Shown here: piece by piece, positions 19,205-30,321 of the stretch | How positions within the stretch are numbered: position 1 is the stretch's first letter | Layout: each line of letters opens with the position of its first letter | Assembly: GCA_018889975.1 (NCBI GenBank) | Contig: CP076546.1 | Location: 2,294,001 to 2,358,000, forward strand | Direction: 5' to 3' | Source: Bacillus sp. NP157 | GTDB taxonomy: Bacteria > Pseudomonadota > Gammaproteobacteria > Xanthomonadales > Rhodanobacteraceae | DNA length: 64,000 bases | Translations under genes and position numbers: made by a program | Notes under the pieces: model-generated | What the model was told of the DNA's origin: nothing | Databases searched by the model: none | What the model saw: only the letters and a program-made list of their open reading frames with translations

Positions 19205-19701
19205 TTTGGCTGCTCCACGCCGCCCGCGCGAGAGAGCAAATCAAGCGTGTCAAAACACCTGGCCAAAACAACATCGTCGAGACCGAAATCGTCGGATGAG
19301 GCCATAAACACGAGCCATCCCTTCACAGCGTCGTATTCCGCAATGGTCATACCAAGCCAAAAGTCCCTGAAGCAATCGCTCCAATAGGTTTCATCTGGCC
19401 CGGAATCCAACATTTGAAGAATCGGTGATATGAACAGCGGGGTGATATCGCTGCGCTCCATAGCTATCACCATGAACCGGGGAAGATAGTATCTGAACGC
19501 CGCGGGCGTCATGGCGTATAGCGCATCCGCATGCTTCTGTAACAGTGGCCAATCAAGCCGCTCTCGCGAGAAGTGATTCAGGCTTTCAGCGTCTTCCCTA
19601 TCGGAAATGCGCGGGCGCGATGTGTCGGCGACCCATTCCGGCATCTGCCTGGTCGCGAAAGCCTCAGTTATTTGATGAGCTAGGTTCATGGTCGCTACCA
19701 T
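19201..19701 (-). CDS. DUF6714-like protein
   Basis: This 166-residue cytoplasmic protein has the pattern LLQKHADALYAMTPAAFRYYLPRFMVIAMERSD, which I associate with the DUF6714 family of small helical proteins often found beside polymorphic toxin genes. The rest (ETYWSDCFRDFWLGMTIAEYDAVKGWLVFM) fits a helical fold with buried aromatics. The ATG at 19701 is preceded by AGGAAG and overlaps the DUF4279 gene upstream. The family assignment is from memory of the pattern and moderate in strength. Confidence 0.7.
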   Translation of the reverse strand: MVATMNLAHQITEAFATRQMPEWVADTSRPRISDREDAESLNHFSRERLDWPLLQKHADALYAMTPAAFRYYLPRFMVIAMERSDITPLFISPILQMLDSGPDETYWSDCFRDFWLGMTIAEYDAVKGWLVFMASSDDFGLDDVVLARCFDTLDLLSRAGGVEQPK

Positions 19702-20123
19702 CCGCCTGCTTCCTCATCCACCACAAAGTAGTTATCGAGGAACAATGGCACTCGGAACTCGGCGAGCTTGCTGAGAAGGCTTGCTGAGAAGGTGGGGCCA
19801 CCGTCGAAACTTGTTTGAAAATGGCCACACCACCAGACAGCCTTAAACGTCTCAGCAAGACTGTGGATCAAATCCTTCTTCGACCACAACTTGCCAAGAA
19901 GAAACATCAACCCGTCTTCAAGGGATGACCATTCCTTTTGACTCTCGTCTTCGTCGCCATCGTAAGACCAAAGCGACTCACTCCAGATACCCTTTTGACC
20001 CCGCTTTTGGCCCGCAATACGAGTTTGATTTGGCCGAAGTTCCAATAGGTCGGAAATTTCATCTGGCACCAAACCCTCGCCAGCTATACGAAATTGGACA
20101 GAGTATTGGTGCATCGCGATCAC
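19695..20123 (-). CDS. DUF4279 domain protein
   Basis: This 142-residue protein reads YSVQFRIAGEGLVPDEISDLLELRPNQTRIAG, the typical DUF4279 opening, and then GIWSESLWSYDG and a late strand VPLFLDNYFVV. It is the first gene of the minus-strand block and a distant relative of the one at 16793. The family is small and cytoplasmic, without known enzyme activity. Two members in one operon-like run suggest an immunity-style array. Confidence 0.8.
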   Translation of the reverse strand: MIAMHQYSVQFRIAGEGLVPDEISDLLELRPNQTRIAGQKRGQKGIWSESLWSYDGDEDESQKEWSSLEDGLMFLLGKLWSKKDLIHSLAETFKAVWWCGHFQTSFDGGPTFSASLLSKLAEFRVPLFLDNYFVVDEEAGGW

Positions 20124-20135
20124 CCTTTAGCGTGT

Positions 20136-20158
20136 CACCGGCCATTGGCCGGTGTTTT
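20136..20158 (+). terminator. Hairpin with T-tract between two minus-strand genes
   Basis: CACCGGCC/GGCCGGTG with loop ATT is followed by TTTT on the plus strand. Both flanking genes are on the minus strand, so as a terminator it would stop antisense transcription toward the secreted-protein gene, or it may act as an operator-like palindrome upstream of the DUF4279 gene. Confidence 0.5.
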
Positions 20159-20171
20159 CGTCTGCGCGCAG

Positions 20172-20200
20172 GAAAAAACGCCGTCAGTTGGCCTGACGGC
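20172..20200 (-). terminator. Terminator overlapping the end of the secreted-protein gene
   Basis: On the minus strand an 8-bp stem GCCGTCAG/CTGACGGC is followed by GTTTTTT. The stem includes the last codons and stop of the gene at 20184, so coding and termination signals share bases. Confidence 0.8.
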
Positions 20201-21122
20201 ATTCCTTGAGGTGAATCCCAGACAGGTCGATCCGATCTACGGTGCCTTCGAGCTTGGCGAAGTCGTGGATGCGAAGCGTCATGACCAGCGGGTTCTGGTC
20301 GGTCGCCACGGCGCACGTCACGGTGAACTGGCCGTTGTTCATGTCGTCATCCTGGCGGATGCCGAGCAGGCCGCGGGTCTTGGTCACGAGCCAGGCGACT
20401 TCGCCGACGCCGTTGTACGGGTTGATCGAGGCGGTGTAGACCTCGCCATCGATCCGGTACTTGCGACCGGTGTACTTCACCACCAACGGCATGAACATCG
20501 CATCGCGGTCGCGTAGCTGGTCGGGACTGGTGTGGGTGCCGAGCAGCAGGTCCTTGAAGGACCCGCCATTCATCGCGCGACTGAGTTTCTGCGTTTCCTT
20601 GCCGAGGCTCTGCGACAGATCCACCGCCGTGGTGTCGGTGACGCGGCCCATGTCGGAATGGCTGCGGGCCTGCGCGGCGATCGCCTCGCCTTCCTTGCCC
20701 GTCTTCAGCTTGTTGAGCATGCCGCACATGTACTGCTTGCCGGCCTCCGCATCCATTTTCTGGCCGCGTGCCAGCTTGGTCGCGAGGCCGACGGTACCGT
20801 CGGCACGTGCGGTGAAGGACACGACCACCGGTGGGTTGCTCGAATCCTGCAGCAGGTAGACCTGGCCATTCTTGCCGTCCATCGTGTCGGCGCCGACCGT
20901 GAACTTCTCGTCCGTGCCGTACTGGCGGATCTGGCCCAGTGCGCTGTCGACGGTGAGCCCCGGCATCGTGCGCTCGGCGAGGAAGGCAAGGCCATTGCGA
21001 GGGTCGCCGATGGACTTGAAGGTTTCCTCGCAGGTCGCTGCCAGCGTACCGAAGGAAGAGAACAACAGCGCCGCACCGGCAGACGCAACCAACGCCTTGC
21101 GGCGGGAAAGAACTCGATTCAT
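20184..21122 (-). CDS. Exported protein of unknown function
   Basis: This 312-residue protein starts MNRVLSRRKALVASAGAALLF, a Tat-like or strong Sec signal ending near TLAATC. The mature part has a central segment about stored or counted quantities (TVDSALGQIRQYGTDEKFTVGADTMDG) and a beta-rich C-terminus (YTGRKYRIDGEVYTASINPYNGVGEVAWLV, FTVTCAVATDQNPLVMTLRIHDF). I do not recognise the family. It is a single-gene unit with its own terminator. Composition matches the core chromosome rather than the neighbouring low-GC block. Confidence 0.8.
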   Translation of the reverse strand: MNRVLSRRKALVASAGAALLFSSFGTLAATCEETFKSIGDPRNGLAFLAERTMPGLTVDSALGQIRQYGTDEKFTVGADTMDGKNGQVYLLQDSSNPPVVVSFTARADGTVGLATKLARGQKMDAEAGKQYMCGMLNKLKTGKEGEAIAAQARSHSDMGRVTDTTAVDLSQSLGKETQKLSRAMNGGSFKDLLLGTHTSPDQLRDRDAMFMPLVVKYTGRKYRIDGEVYTASINPYNGVGEVAWLVTKTRGLLGIRQDDDMNNGQFTVTCAVATDQNPLVMTLRIHDFAKLEGTVDRIDLSGIHLKECRQAN

Positions 21123-21281
21123 ATCCTATGCTCCATGTGATCCATAAAACGCGCACACCGGGCCGCGACCGTTCCTGTCGACGGCGATCTGAATGACATC
21201 GATCACGGGCGCCCCTCCCCCAAGAATACGGGGGCTTTTCCATCCGGTGCAAGGAAGGCACGCACAAAGCAGCCTGGGGGC

Positions 21282-22193
21282 CTACGCCACCACGCCGCTT
21301 CTGTCAGGCCGCATCATTCCCACGCCCCTCCTCCCCTGCAACACGATGTAAGCCGCCATCATTGCCTGGGTCAGCGCCATCCCCCAGCCGAATTCCGTGG
21401 TCACGAACACGGCGTGGCCGTCCCGTGCGGTCATCGCATCGAGCACGCCCTGGACCAGGATGTTATGGCTGGCATGAAGGACGACGCACGGCCAGACGCT
21501 GGGGGATGCCTCGCGCAACCAGGCCATGATCACGCCCATGCTGACGACCATGACGGTAAAGCAGCTGACCGCATAAACCGGAGGCGTGCCTGAGTTGTAG
21601 TCGGCGCCCAGCAAGACGGGGTAGTGCCACACCGCCCAGATGAGGCCGACGACGAGACCTGCCCTGATCACGCCGATCCGTTCGGCAAGACGAGGGGAGA
21701 GAAATCCGCGCCAGCCGAGCTCTTCTCCTAGCGTCCACATCACGGTGGAGAGAAAGCCGAAGGTCAGGGTCGAGGAAACGCCGAATAGTGCAGAGAAAAG
21801 GTCCTGGTGCGTGGCAATGTGGTACGTCCCCGCCTGCGCGACCACGTATGACGCCCAGTCCCATGCGCCGGGCACGAAGACCCACACAAGCACGTAAACC
21901 GGGATGGCATACACCCACGGAATGAAGTAGCCCGCCAGCCAGTAGCGGCGCACCGGGACCCGCCATCCAAGGGAGGCAAACGGCAGGCGGAGCTGCAACG
22001 TGGTGATGAGAGCCGCAAGGCCGGGGCACCACATGTTCATGCGGGAGAGCATCGGCGGGGTGACCCCTGCATGGACGCTCAAGACGTCGACCGGGGTGCT
22101 CAGGACGACGAGCCAGAACAAGAACCAGCCGATGGGCTTCCAGGAATTGTGCGGAGTCACAGATGGGCCTGCATGCGGGACTGACACGCACAT
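21282..22193 (-). CDS. CPBP-family intramembrane metalloprotease
   Basis: From the ATG at 22193 the protein is 303 residues with about eight hydrophobic segments. The Abi/CPBP motifs are present: EELGWR (Glu157, Glu158), a His in VWHYP (His190) and HASHN (His240, Asn244). These residues are thought to form the metal site of a Rce1-like protease within the membrane. Substrates in bacteria are mostly unknown; some members mature bacteriocins or confer self-immunity. The frame extends upstream to 22274, but that part lacks coding character. It stands alone. Confidence 0.85.
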   Translation of the reverse strand: MCVSVPHAGPSVTPHNSWKPIGWFLFWLVVLSTPVDVLSVHAGVTPPMLSRMNMWCPGLAALITTLQLRLPFASLGWRVPVRRYWLAGYFIPWVYAIPVYVLVWVFVPGAWDWASYVVAQAGTYHIATHQDLFSALFGVSSTLTFGFLSTVMWTLGEELGWRGFLSPRLAERIGVIRAGLVVGLIWAVWHYPVLLGADYNSGTPPVYAVSCFTVMVVSMGVIMAWLREASPSVWPCVVLHASHNILVQGVLDAMTARDGHAVFVTTEFGWGMALTQAMMAAYIVLQGRRGVGMMRPDRSGVVA

Positions 22194-22300
22194 GGTCTCT
22201 CTGGCGGATACACCCCGCGCCTGCCGATGGTCACCTCCCTGCCCGACCGGGACGCCATCAATGCGCATGCCCACAGGTGTTCACGTCGAGAGCGCGCACA

Positions 22301-22322
22301 AAAAAGCCCGCGTGAGCGGGCT
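22301..22322 (-). terminator. Intrinsic terminator of tRNA-Ser
   Basis: A 7-bp stem AGCCCGC/GCGGGCT with loop of 4 is followed by TTTTTT-type bases on the minus strand. It lies just after the 3' end of tRNA-Ser. Confidence 0.8.
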
Positions 22323-22334
22323 GTTTTGTAAGAC

Positions 22335-22427
22335 TGGCGGAGAGTGAGGGATTCGAACCCTCGATAAGGCTTTTGACCCTATACTCCCTTAGCAGGGGAG
22401 CCCCTTCGGCCTCTCGGGCAACTCTCC
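22335..22427 (-). tRNA. tRNA-Ser (anticodon GCU)
   Basis: The minus strand gives GGAGAGT paired with ACTCTCC, anticodon stem CTCCC/GGGAG around CTGCTAA (anticodon GCU, codons AGC/AGU), a long class II variable arm and T-arm GGTTCGAATCC. The discriminator G and CCA are encoded. The size of 93 bases is normal for tRNA-Ser. Confidence 0.97.
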
Positions 22428-22516
22428 GTTTTTTGATCGATCGATTGATCGGTCGAGAGGTTCGCACCTCAACGAGCCAGCAAGGATACCGATCCTTGCA
22501 TCAACCGTAAAGCCTT

Positions 22517-22714
22517 TTACTGGTCGTCGCCCGTGTGGCCGGCGGGATCGTTCTCGTTCTTGATGCGCTGGTAAATCTCTTCGCGATGGACCGCGACATT
22601 CTTCGGTGCGTTGATACCGATGCGCACCTGGTTACCTTTGACACCCAGAACGGTGACCGTCACCTCGTCGCCGATCATCAGGGTTTCACCGACCCGGCGG
22701 GTCAGAATCAGCAT
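22517..22714 (-). CDS. csrA: Carbon storage regulator
   Basis: The 65-residue sequence begins [24 protein letters not shown] and contains [25 protein letters not shown], a full-length CsrA/RsmA. It forms a domain-swapped dimer that binds GGA motifs in mRNA leaders. GGAG precedes the ATG. It lies between alaS and tRNA-Ser, the usual place in gammaproteobacteria. Confidence 0.98.
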   Translation of the reverse strand: MLILTRRVGETLMIGDEVTVTVLGVKGNQVRIGINAPKNVAVHREEIYQRIKNENDPAGHTGDDQ

Positions 22715-23019
22715 GATTGATACTCCATAAAATCAGGTATTAGCTTCCCCACCAACGACAACTCACCCCGAGTCTTGTCGCCGATGGATCGACGTTTCGA
22801 CCATCGAAGGCCGATCCGCCTTCCCCGGCTTAGTTGTGTGTGTGTGTCGCTGACCAGCTGTCCTGCCAATTACGACCCGACTGATCGATGTCGAATTATG
22901 CGTTCCGACATTCACATGATACTAGCTGAGCCAATCCTTGTGGCGCAACGCAGGCAGCTGGGAAACCTTGTAGCGGGGCGCCTTTACGGCACCCCGTCGC
23001 ATGTCCGGGCCGGATTCGT
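22715..23019. other. Intergenic region alaS / csrA
   Basis: The 305 bases after alaS include an AT-richer part close to csrA, with a GATTTTAT stretch just before the ribosome-binding site that may be part of a csrA promoter. I see no conserved RNA, repeat or convincing terminator. Confidence 0.4.
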
Positions 23020-25653
<2,634 letters not shown>

Positions 25654-25721
25654 GAGCGATCGTGGCTGGGAGCGGCTAGGATCGCGAAAGGCGCCCAGTC
25701 ACGGAATCAAGGCTCGTGCCT

Positions 25722-26228
25722 TCAGTCGTCGTCGGGGTCTTCCGCATCGGCGTGGGTAAGAACACGTACTGTGGCGGCGGCGAAGCCGCGACGCAAGAGG
25801 AATTGCGCCCGCCGGGCCCGTTCAGCCGTGTCAGCGGTGGCCCCGCCGTAGCGTCGGCGAAGCTGCTCAGCCGCCAGCGCATGCCAGTCGACGTCGACAT
25901 TGTCGATCAGTTCGCGGATCCGGGCATCCGGGATGCCCTGGCTGCGCAGCTCGGCCTTCAGCCGTGCCGGGCCATAGCCCTGCCCCACCCGGCTACGGAC
26001 CAGGGATTCGGCGAAGCGCCCATCATCCTGGTAGCCCTGGTCGCCCAGCCGCTCGATGGCGGTGGCCGTCTCTTCACGTGAAAAACCGCCGCGCCCGAGC
26101 TTCTGCCCGAGTTGGCGGCGGGAATGTTCGCGCCGGGCCAGCAGGCCCAGCGCCTTGTCGTAGGCGGTGCGGGTCGGGCGACCGGCCGTGCCGTCGCCCT
26201 TCCCCGTGCCTTTATCAGACTTCCTCAA
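25722..26228 (-). CDS. recX: RecA regulator RecX
   Basis: This 168-residue, charged, helical protein shows the RecX three-helix repeats: [63 protein letters not shown] and the C-terminal AEQLRRRYG. RecX binds RecA filaments and limits their growth. Its start overlaps the end of recA by 14 bases, so it is probably made from the recA transcript. Confidence 0.92.
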   Translation of the reverse strand: MRKSDKGTGKGDGTAGRPTRTAYDKALGLLARREHSRRQLGQKLGRGGFSREETATAIERLGDQGYQDDGRFAESLVRSRVGQGYGPARLKAELRSQGIPDARIRELIDNVDVDWHALAAEQLRRRYGGATADTAERARRAQFLLRRGFAAATVRVLTHADAEDPDDD

Positions 26229-27255
26229 GCTCGTCGGCCTCGGCCGAGGCTTCGGTCTTCGGACCCGCCTTCACCAGCAGGCGGGCACGCAGCTCGGTGT
26301 CCACTTCGTTGGCGATGGCCGGGTTGTCGCGCAGGAACTGGCGGACGTTTTCCTTGCCCTGGCCGATGCGGTCACCCTTGTAGCTGTACCAGGCGCCCGA
26401 CTTGTCGATCAGGTTCTCGCGCACGCCCAGCTCGATGATTTCGCCTTCGCGCGAGGTGCCTTCGCCGTAGAGGATCTCGAACTCGGCCTGGCGGAACGGC
26501 GGGGCCACCTTGTTCTTCACGACCTTGACGCGGGTCTCCGAACCGATGACTTCGTCGCCCTTCTTCACCGCGCCGATGCGGCGGATATCCAGGCGCACCG
26601 AGGCGTAGAACTTCAGCGCGTTACCACCGGTGGTGGTTTCCGGGCTGCCGAACATCACGCCGATCTTCATGCGGATCTGGTTGATGAAGATGACCAGGCA
26701 GTTGGACTTCTTGATGTTGGCCGTGAGCTTGCGCAGCGCCTGGCTCATGAGGCGGGCGTGCAGGCCGACATGCGAGTCGCCCATTTCGCCTTCGATTTCG
26801 GCCTTCGGCGTCAGCGCCGCCACCGAGTCGACCACCACCATGTCCACGGCGCCCGAGCGCACCAGCATGTCGGCGATTTCCAGCGCCTGCTCGCCGGTGT
26901 CCGGCTGGCTGACGAGGAGGTCGGCGACGTTCACGCCGAGCTTCTCGGCGTAGCTCGGGTCCAGGGCGTGCTCGGCGTCGACGAAGGCCGCCGTACCGCC
27001 GTTGCGCTGGCAGGACGCGATGGCCTGCAGGGTCAGCGTGGTCTTGCCGGACGACTCCGGACCGTAGATTTCCACGATGCGGCCACGCGGCAGGCCACCG
27101 ATGCCCAGGGCGATGTCCAGGCCCAGGGAACCGGTGGAGACGGTGTCGATCTGGTCGTCCACGCGGTCGCCAAGACGCATGACGGCACCCTTGCCGAACT
27201 GCTTTTCAATCTGGCCGAGGGCACTCGCCAGCGCCTTGCGCTTATTGTCGTCCAT
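26215..27255 (-). CDS. recA: Recombinase A
   Basis: This 346-residue protein has Walker [11 protein letters not shown], the [21 protein letters not shown] loop L2 region, and a normal C-terminal domain ending in an acidic tail. It forms filaments on single-stranded DNA for recombination and SOS signalling. It is the first gene of recA-recX. The 100 bases upstream were read for a LexA operator, but none was recognised. Confidence 0.98.
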   Translation of the reverse strand: MDDNKRKALASALGQIEKQFGKGAVMRLGDRVDDQIDTVSTGSLGLDIALGIGGLPRGRIVEIYGPESSGKTTLTLQAIASCQRNGGTAAFVDAEHALDPSYAEKLGVNVADLLVSQPDTGEQALEIADMLVRSGAVDMVVVDSVAALTPKAEIEGEMGDSHVGLHARLMSQALRKLTANIKKSNCLVIFINQIRMKIGVMFGSPETTTGGNALKFYASVRLDIRRIGAVKKGDEVIGSETRVKVVKNKVAPPFRQAEFEILYGEGTSREGEIIELGVRENLIDKSGAWYSYKGDRIGQGKENVRQFLRDNPAIANEVDTELRARLLVKAGPKTEASAEADELEEV

Positions 27256-27354
27256 CGTAGTTATCCGGTGTGCTTGTGTAGGTAGGTATCTTGCCGGAGC
27301 GGGGTCTCAGGGACTGCGATCCGTCAAAAGTCGATTTTGCCACAGCGCCGGGGG

Positions 27355-27864
27355 TTACCCCTGCAACTCGGTGACCATTCCAGCAAGTGCGGCGGCCACC
27401 GTCTGTCGGCGGACGTCTTCGCGATCCCCGCCGAAATGGAACATTTTCGCGTGGGCGTAGCCGCCGCGGCGCTTCCAGCCGATCCAGACCGTACCGACCG
27501 GCTTGTCGGGCGTGCCGCCGGACGGCCCCGCGATGCCGGTCACCGCCACGGCGATGCCGGCGCCGTAACGGGCCAGCGCACCCGAGACCATCTCCAGGAC
27601 GGTTTCCTCGCTCACCGCGCCGGTCCGCTCCAGCGTACGCGGATTCACCCCGAGCAGGGCCTCTTTCGCGCTGTAGCTGTAGGTGACCACGCCAGCCTCG
27701 AACCAGGCCGAGCTGCCGGCGAGGTCGGTGAGGGCCTTGGAGATCCAGCCGCCGGTGCATGACTCAGCGGTGGCGACCATGACACGCTTCTCCAGGGCGG
27801 CGGCAGCAACCTGCTGCGCCAGCACCAGCAATGCGGCGTCGTCGGGGGTGACAAGGGAATCCAT
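27355..27864 (-). CDS. pncC: CinA C-terminal-type nicotinamide-nucleotide amidohydrolase
   Basis: From the ATG at 27864 the protein is 169 residues, the length of the stand-alone CinA C-terminal (YgaD/PncC) domain. It has MVATAESCTGGWISKALTDLAGSS, the AVTGIAGPSGGTPDKPVGTVWIG active region, and NPRTLERTGAVSEETVLEM. It deamidates NMN, recycling pyridine nucleotides. Its position just upstream of recA, on the same strand, is conserved in many proteobacteria. Confidence 0.92.
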   Translation of the reverse strand: MDSLVTPDDAALLVLAQQVAAAALEKRVMVATAESCTGGWISKALTDLAGSSAWFEAGVVTYSYSAKEALLGVNPRTLERTGAVSEETVLEMVSGALARYGAGIAVAVTGIAGPSGGTPDKPVGTVWIGWKRRGGYAHAKMFHFGGDREDVRRQTVAAALAGMVTELQG

Positions 27865-28335
27865 CGAGGGTCCTGACGGTAAAAGGGGAGTTCTACCCCG
27901 CACAGCGATCGCTGTCGATGCGGAAGGGCATTCTCCTACGCAAATGGAGGGCGCGGGAGGACAGTGCAACCCTCGCGAGCGATCCGTGCCCTCGATATAC
28001 ACGTGTAAATAGCAGAATTCGGTGCGGGCAGCGTCGATACTACGGGCTCACCCCACCCTACCGCCAAATCGCCATCCGCAGTGCAACAAGGATCGAACGC
28101 CAGGCCCCATCGGGATGATCCGGCACCGCCGACATACACGCCGCTCGGGCTACGTGCACCAGCCCACTTACTTCGACAGATTGGATGAGTCGATTCGCAA
28201 ACCGCACGCAAAGTCTCCTCGCACGCAAGTCATCGCACTCGTCGAGTCATGCATACAAAACCGCGTCACACCTGACGAATCGCCCTGTCAACTTTTCGTC
28301 TTACGTTTTGTGGTCTAATTCCACGTACGCAGCCG

Positions 28336-28357
28336 CATGGTTGCGTGTGCAACCATG
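28336..28357. repeat. Perfect inverted repeat upstream of the vir operon
   Basis: CATGGTTGC, loop GTGT, GCAACCATG: nine perfect base pairs. There is no T-tract right after it, so it may be an operator or RNA hairpin rather than a terminator. Confidence 0.6.
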
Positions 28358-28449
28358 TTCCGTGTGTTTTTTCCGTGAATTTCGTCACTTTAATGCACAT
28401 CGATACTGCTTTTCATTTGCGCGTTCATGCAGTATTTTTTTGACGCGGA

Positions 28450-28462
28450 TTGCGGTCCGCAA
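28450..28462. repeat. Palindrome TTGCGGTCCGCAA
   Basis: Six perfect base pairs around one central base. The size and spacing suit a dimeric repressor site. It lies 400 bases before virB7. Confidence 0.45.
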
Positions 28463-28785
28463 CGATGAGGGGGACAACCTGCTAACCAAGGGCGCCGAGC
28501 CGATGTCGATGACATCGTTTGCTCGCGGGGGTTGAGCAGGTGCCACTTCGATACATCGATTGGCAGGGCGGCAGTCTCGCCCGGACAGGAAGTTTGAATG
28601 GATAGCTTGCACATGGTGCGGGGCAGCGATGTCTCCCGCATGTACGGACAACCAGGGGCACGCCTTCACGCTATGCCGCCCTCCCCAAGGCCACGCCTCC
28701 CGGCGGGTGCACGTATTCGTGCGCGCCGAGGCTATTCCTTGCCGAATACGCACTAACTGAGCTCGCCGGGCCCATGCCCGTCGCG

Positions 28786-28810
28786 AGGCGGACGCACGCG
28801 TCCGCCTTTT
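28786..28810 (+). terminator. Hairpin plus short T-tract 40 bases before virB7
   Basis: AGGCGGACG/CGTCCGCCT with loop CACG forms nine perfect pairs and is followed by TTT. It could end leftward-derived transcription or act as a leader attenuator of the virB operon. Only about 40 bases remain between it and the virB7 start, with a weak TTGTTG...TTATGA promoter-like pair. Confidence 0.65.
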
Positions 28811-28850
28811 GAATTGTTGTTATTGCTTTTCAACGACTTATGAGCGAAAC

Positions 28851-29318
28851 GTGAAGACTGGCCAGCCCTCCATACGCCTTATTGGCACGATATTGTTGAT
28901 TTCGTCAGCGCTTACGGGTTGTGGCACACCGCCCGCGCGCGACTTCGGTGGCTCCTGGAAGCCGGTCAACCACTTCGAAGACAAGACCACCGAGATCCCG
29001 CTCGCGGTCCCCTACACGTACTACGCGGCGCCGATGGACGGCACGCTGAAGACGATGTTGACCCGTTGGACGTCGGATAACGGCATGAAGCTGCAGTACA
29101 AGCTGCGCTCCGACTTCACGCTGACCAAGTCCGCTTCCGCGATCCACACCTCGGAACTGCGCGACGCGACGTCACAGCTCAGCACCATCTATGCCCCGCA
29201 GGGTGTGGCCATCACGGTCAACGGCCCGGATCTCGTCGTGGAAGAAGTCAGCGCGATCACGGGCGGCCAGCCCGCTGCGACCGTCGCGCCGGCAACCCAC
29301 GGCCCCGACGCCAAGTGA
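28851..29318 (+). CDS. virB7: VirB7 lipoprotein of the X-T4SS core complex
   Basis: From the GTG at 28851 the 155-residue protein has a lipoprotein signal with lipobox SALTGC, so it is anchored in the outer membrane. Unlike the short classical VirB7, it continues into a globular domain (MLTRWTSDNGMKLQYKLRSDFTL..., LYAPQGVAITVNGPDLVV-like end), matching the N0-type domain known for Xanthomonas VirB7. It forms the outer ring with VirB9 and VirB10. The frame is open upstream via a TTG at 28809, but the signal peptide fits the GTG. It is first in the operon. Confidence 0.9.
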   Translation: MKTGQPSIRLIGTILLISSALTGCGTPPARDFGGSWKPVNHFEDKTTEIPLAVPYTYYAAPMDGTLKTMLTRWTSDNGMKLQYKLRSDFTLTKSASAIHTSELRDATSQLSTIYAPQGVAITVNGPDLVVEEVSAITGGQPAATVAPATHGPDAK

Positions 29319-29331
29319 CGAGGGCCTGACC

Positions 29332-30321
29332 ATGCTCGGAAAGAAAGCATCCCCGAAGATCGACGAGGCCGTGGCCAAGGCGGTCAATTACGAAATCAGC
29401 GTCGCTGACCTCGCCAAGCGCAGCGAGCGCCGGGCGTGGATCGTCGCGTCGGTATCGGTCGTCGTGTCGCTGATCCTCATCGGCGGCTACTTCTATATCC
29501 TGCCGCTCAAGGAAAAAGTCCCGTACCTGATCATGGCGGACGCGTACACCGGCACGAGCTCGGTATCGCGCGTCGTGGAAGATGTGAGCGACCAGCGGCT
29601 GTCGGCTAACGAAGCCATCAACCGCAGCAACATCACGCACTTCGTGTTGGCCAGGGAGTCCTATGACGCCAACATGATCCAATTGCGCGACTGGGACACC
29701 GTGCTGACGATGTCGTCGCCCACCCTCGCGACGGCGTACACCGCGCTCCACGCACCCACCAATCCCGCTCGCCCGTTTGCAATCTACGGACGCGACCGGG
29801 CGCTCAGGGTAAAGGTCCTTAGCATCCAGCTTATCCCGAGCCTGACTCCCGGCGCGGCTCCGATCGGCGCGACGGTGCGCTTCCAGCGCAGCATCTACAA
29901 CAAGCAGAATGGTGCGACGACGCCGCTCGACAGCAAGATCGCCACGCTGGCATTCAAGTACAAGCCCAACCTGCGCATGGACGACCGCTACCGCGTGGAG
30001 AACCCGCTCGGTTTCCAGGTGTTCGATTACCGGGTCGACAACGACTACTCGGATGCTCCGCCCGCCGAAGTACCCGCGACAGCGGACGCGACAACCGGAG
30101 CAGCCGCCCCCGCGCCGGCAGCATCGACAGCACCGCCGGAAGGCACACTGCCGCCGGCCAACGCAGCCGCCCCACCGACTGAAGGCGCACCGGCCTATGC
30201 CGTGCCGGCGACGGCCCCCGCTGCCCCGGTCGCAACGCCCAATCCACCGAATGCCCAGCCCGCCAACGCCGCACCCGCGGCCGCGGGACGTCCTGGCAGC
30301 GTGAACGGAGTCCGCCGCTGA
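29332..30321 (+). CDS. virB8: VirB8 inner-membrane assembly factor
   Basis: The 329-residue protein has a short cytoplasmic start, one membrane segment (residues about 35-57) and a periplasmic NTF2-like domain (VEDVSDQRLSANEAINRSNITHFVLARESYD, LRDWDTVLTMS...). A Pro/Ala-rich tail of about 90 residues follows, longer than usual. VirB8 is an inner-membrane nucleation factor. The ATG at 29332 begins 13 bases after virB7, and the stop overlaps virB9 (TGATG). Confidence 0.93.
   Translation: MLGKKASPKIDEAVAKAVNYEISVADLAKRSERRAWIVASVSVVVSLILIGGYFYILPLKEKVPYLIMADAYTGTSSVSRVVEDVSDQRLSANEAINRSNITHFVLARESYDANMIQLRDWDTVLTMSSPTLATAYTALHAPTNPARPFAIYGRDRALRVKVLSIQLIPSLTPGAAPIGATVRFQRSIYNKQNGATTPLDSKIATLAFKYKPNLRMDDRYRVENPLGFQVFDYRVDNDYSDAPPAEVPATADATTGAAAPAPAASTAPPEGTLPPANAAAPPTEGAPAYAVPATAPAAPVATPNPPNAQPANAAPAAAGRPGSVNGVRR

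Larger units (their letters stand above)
27865..28785. other. Long low-GC non-coding region between cinA and the T4SS locus
   Basis: About 920 bases with visibly lower GC than either side. Short open frames here have no coding character or family resemblance. Two perfect inverted repeats (28336-28357 and 28450-28462) and long T runs (near 28368 and 28434) are present. The region is the left edge of the T4SS locus and probably holds its regulatory sequences or a decayed island boundary. Confidence 0.5.

Noticed and set aside
28022-28535. Short plus-strand frames in the gap before the vir locus
   Set aside because: Overlapping frames with unlikely composition, no ribosome-binding site and no recognisable family; treated as non-coding.
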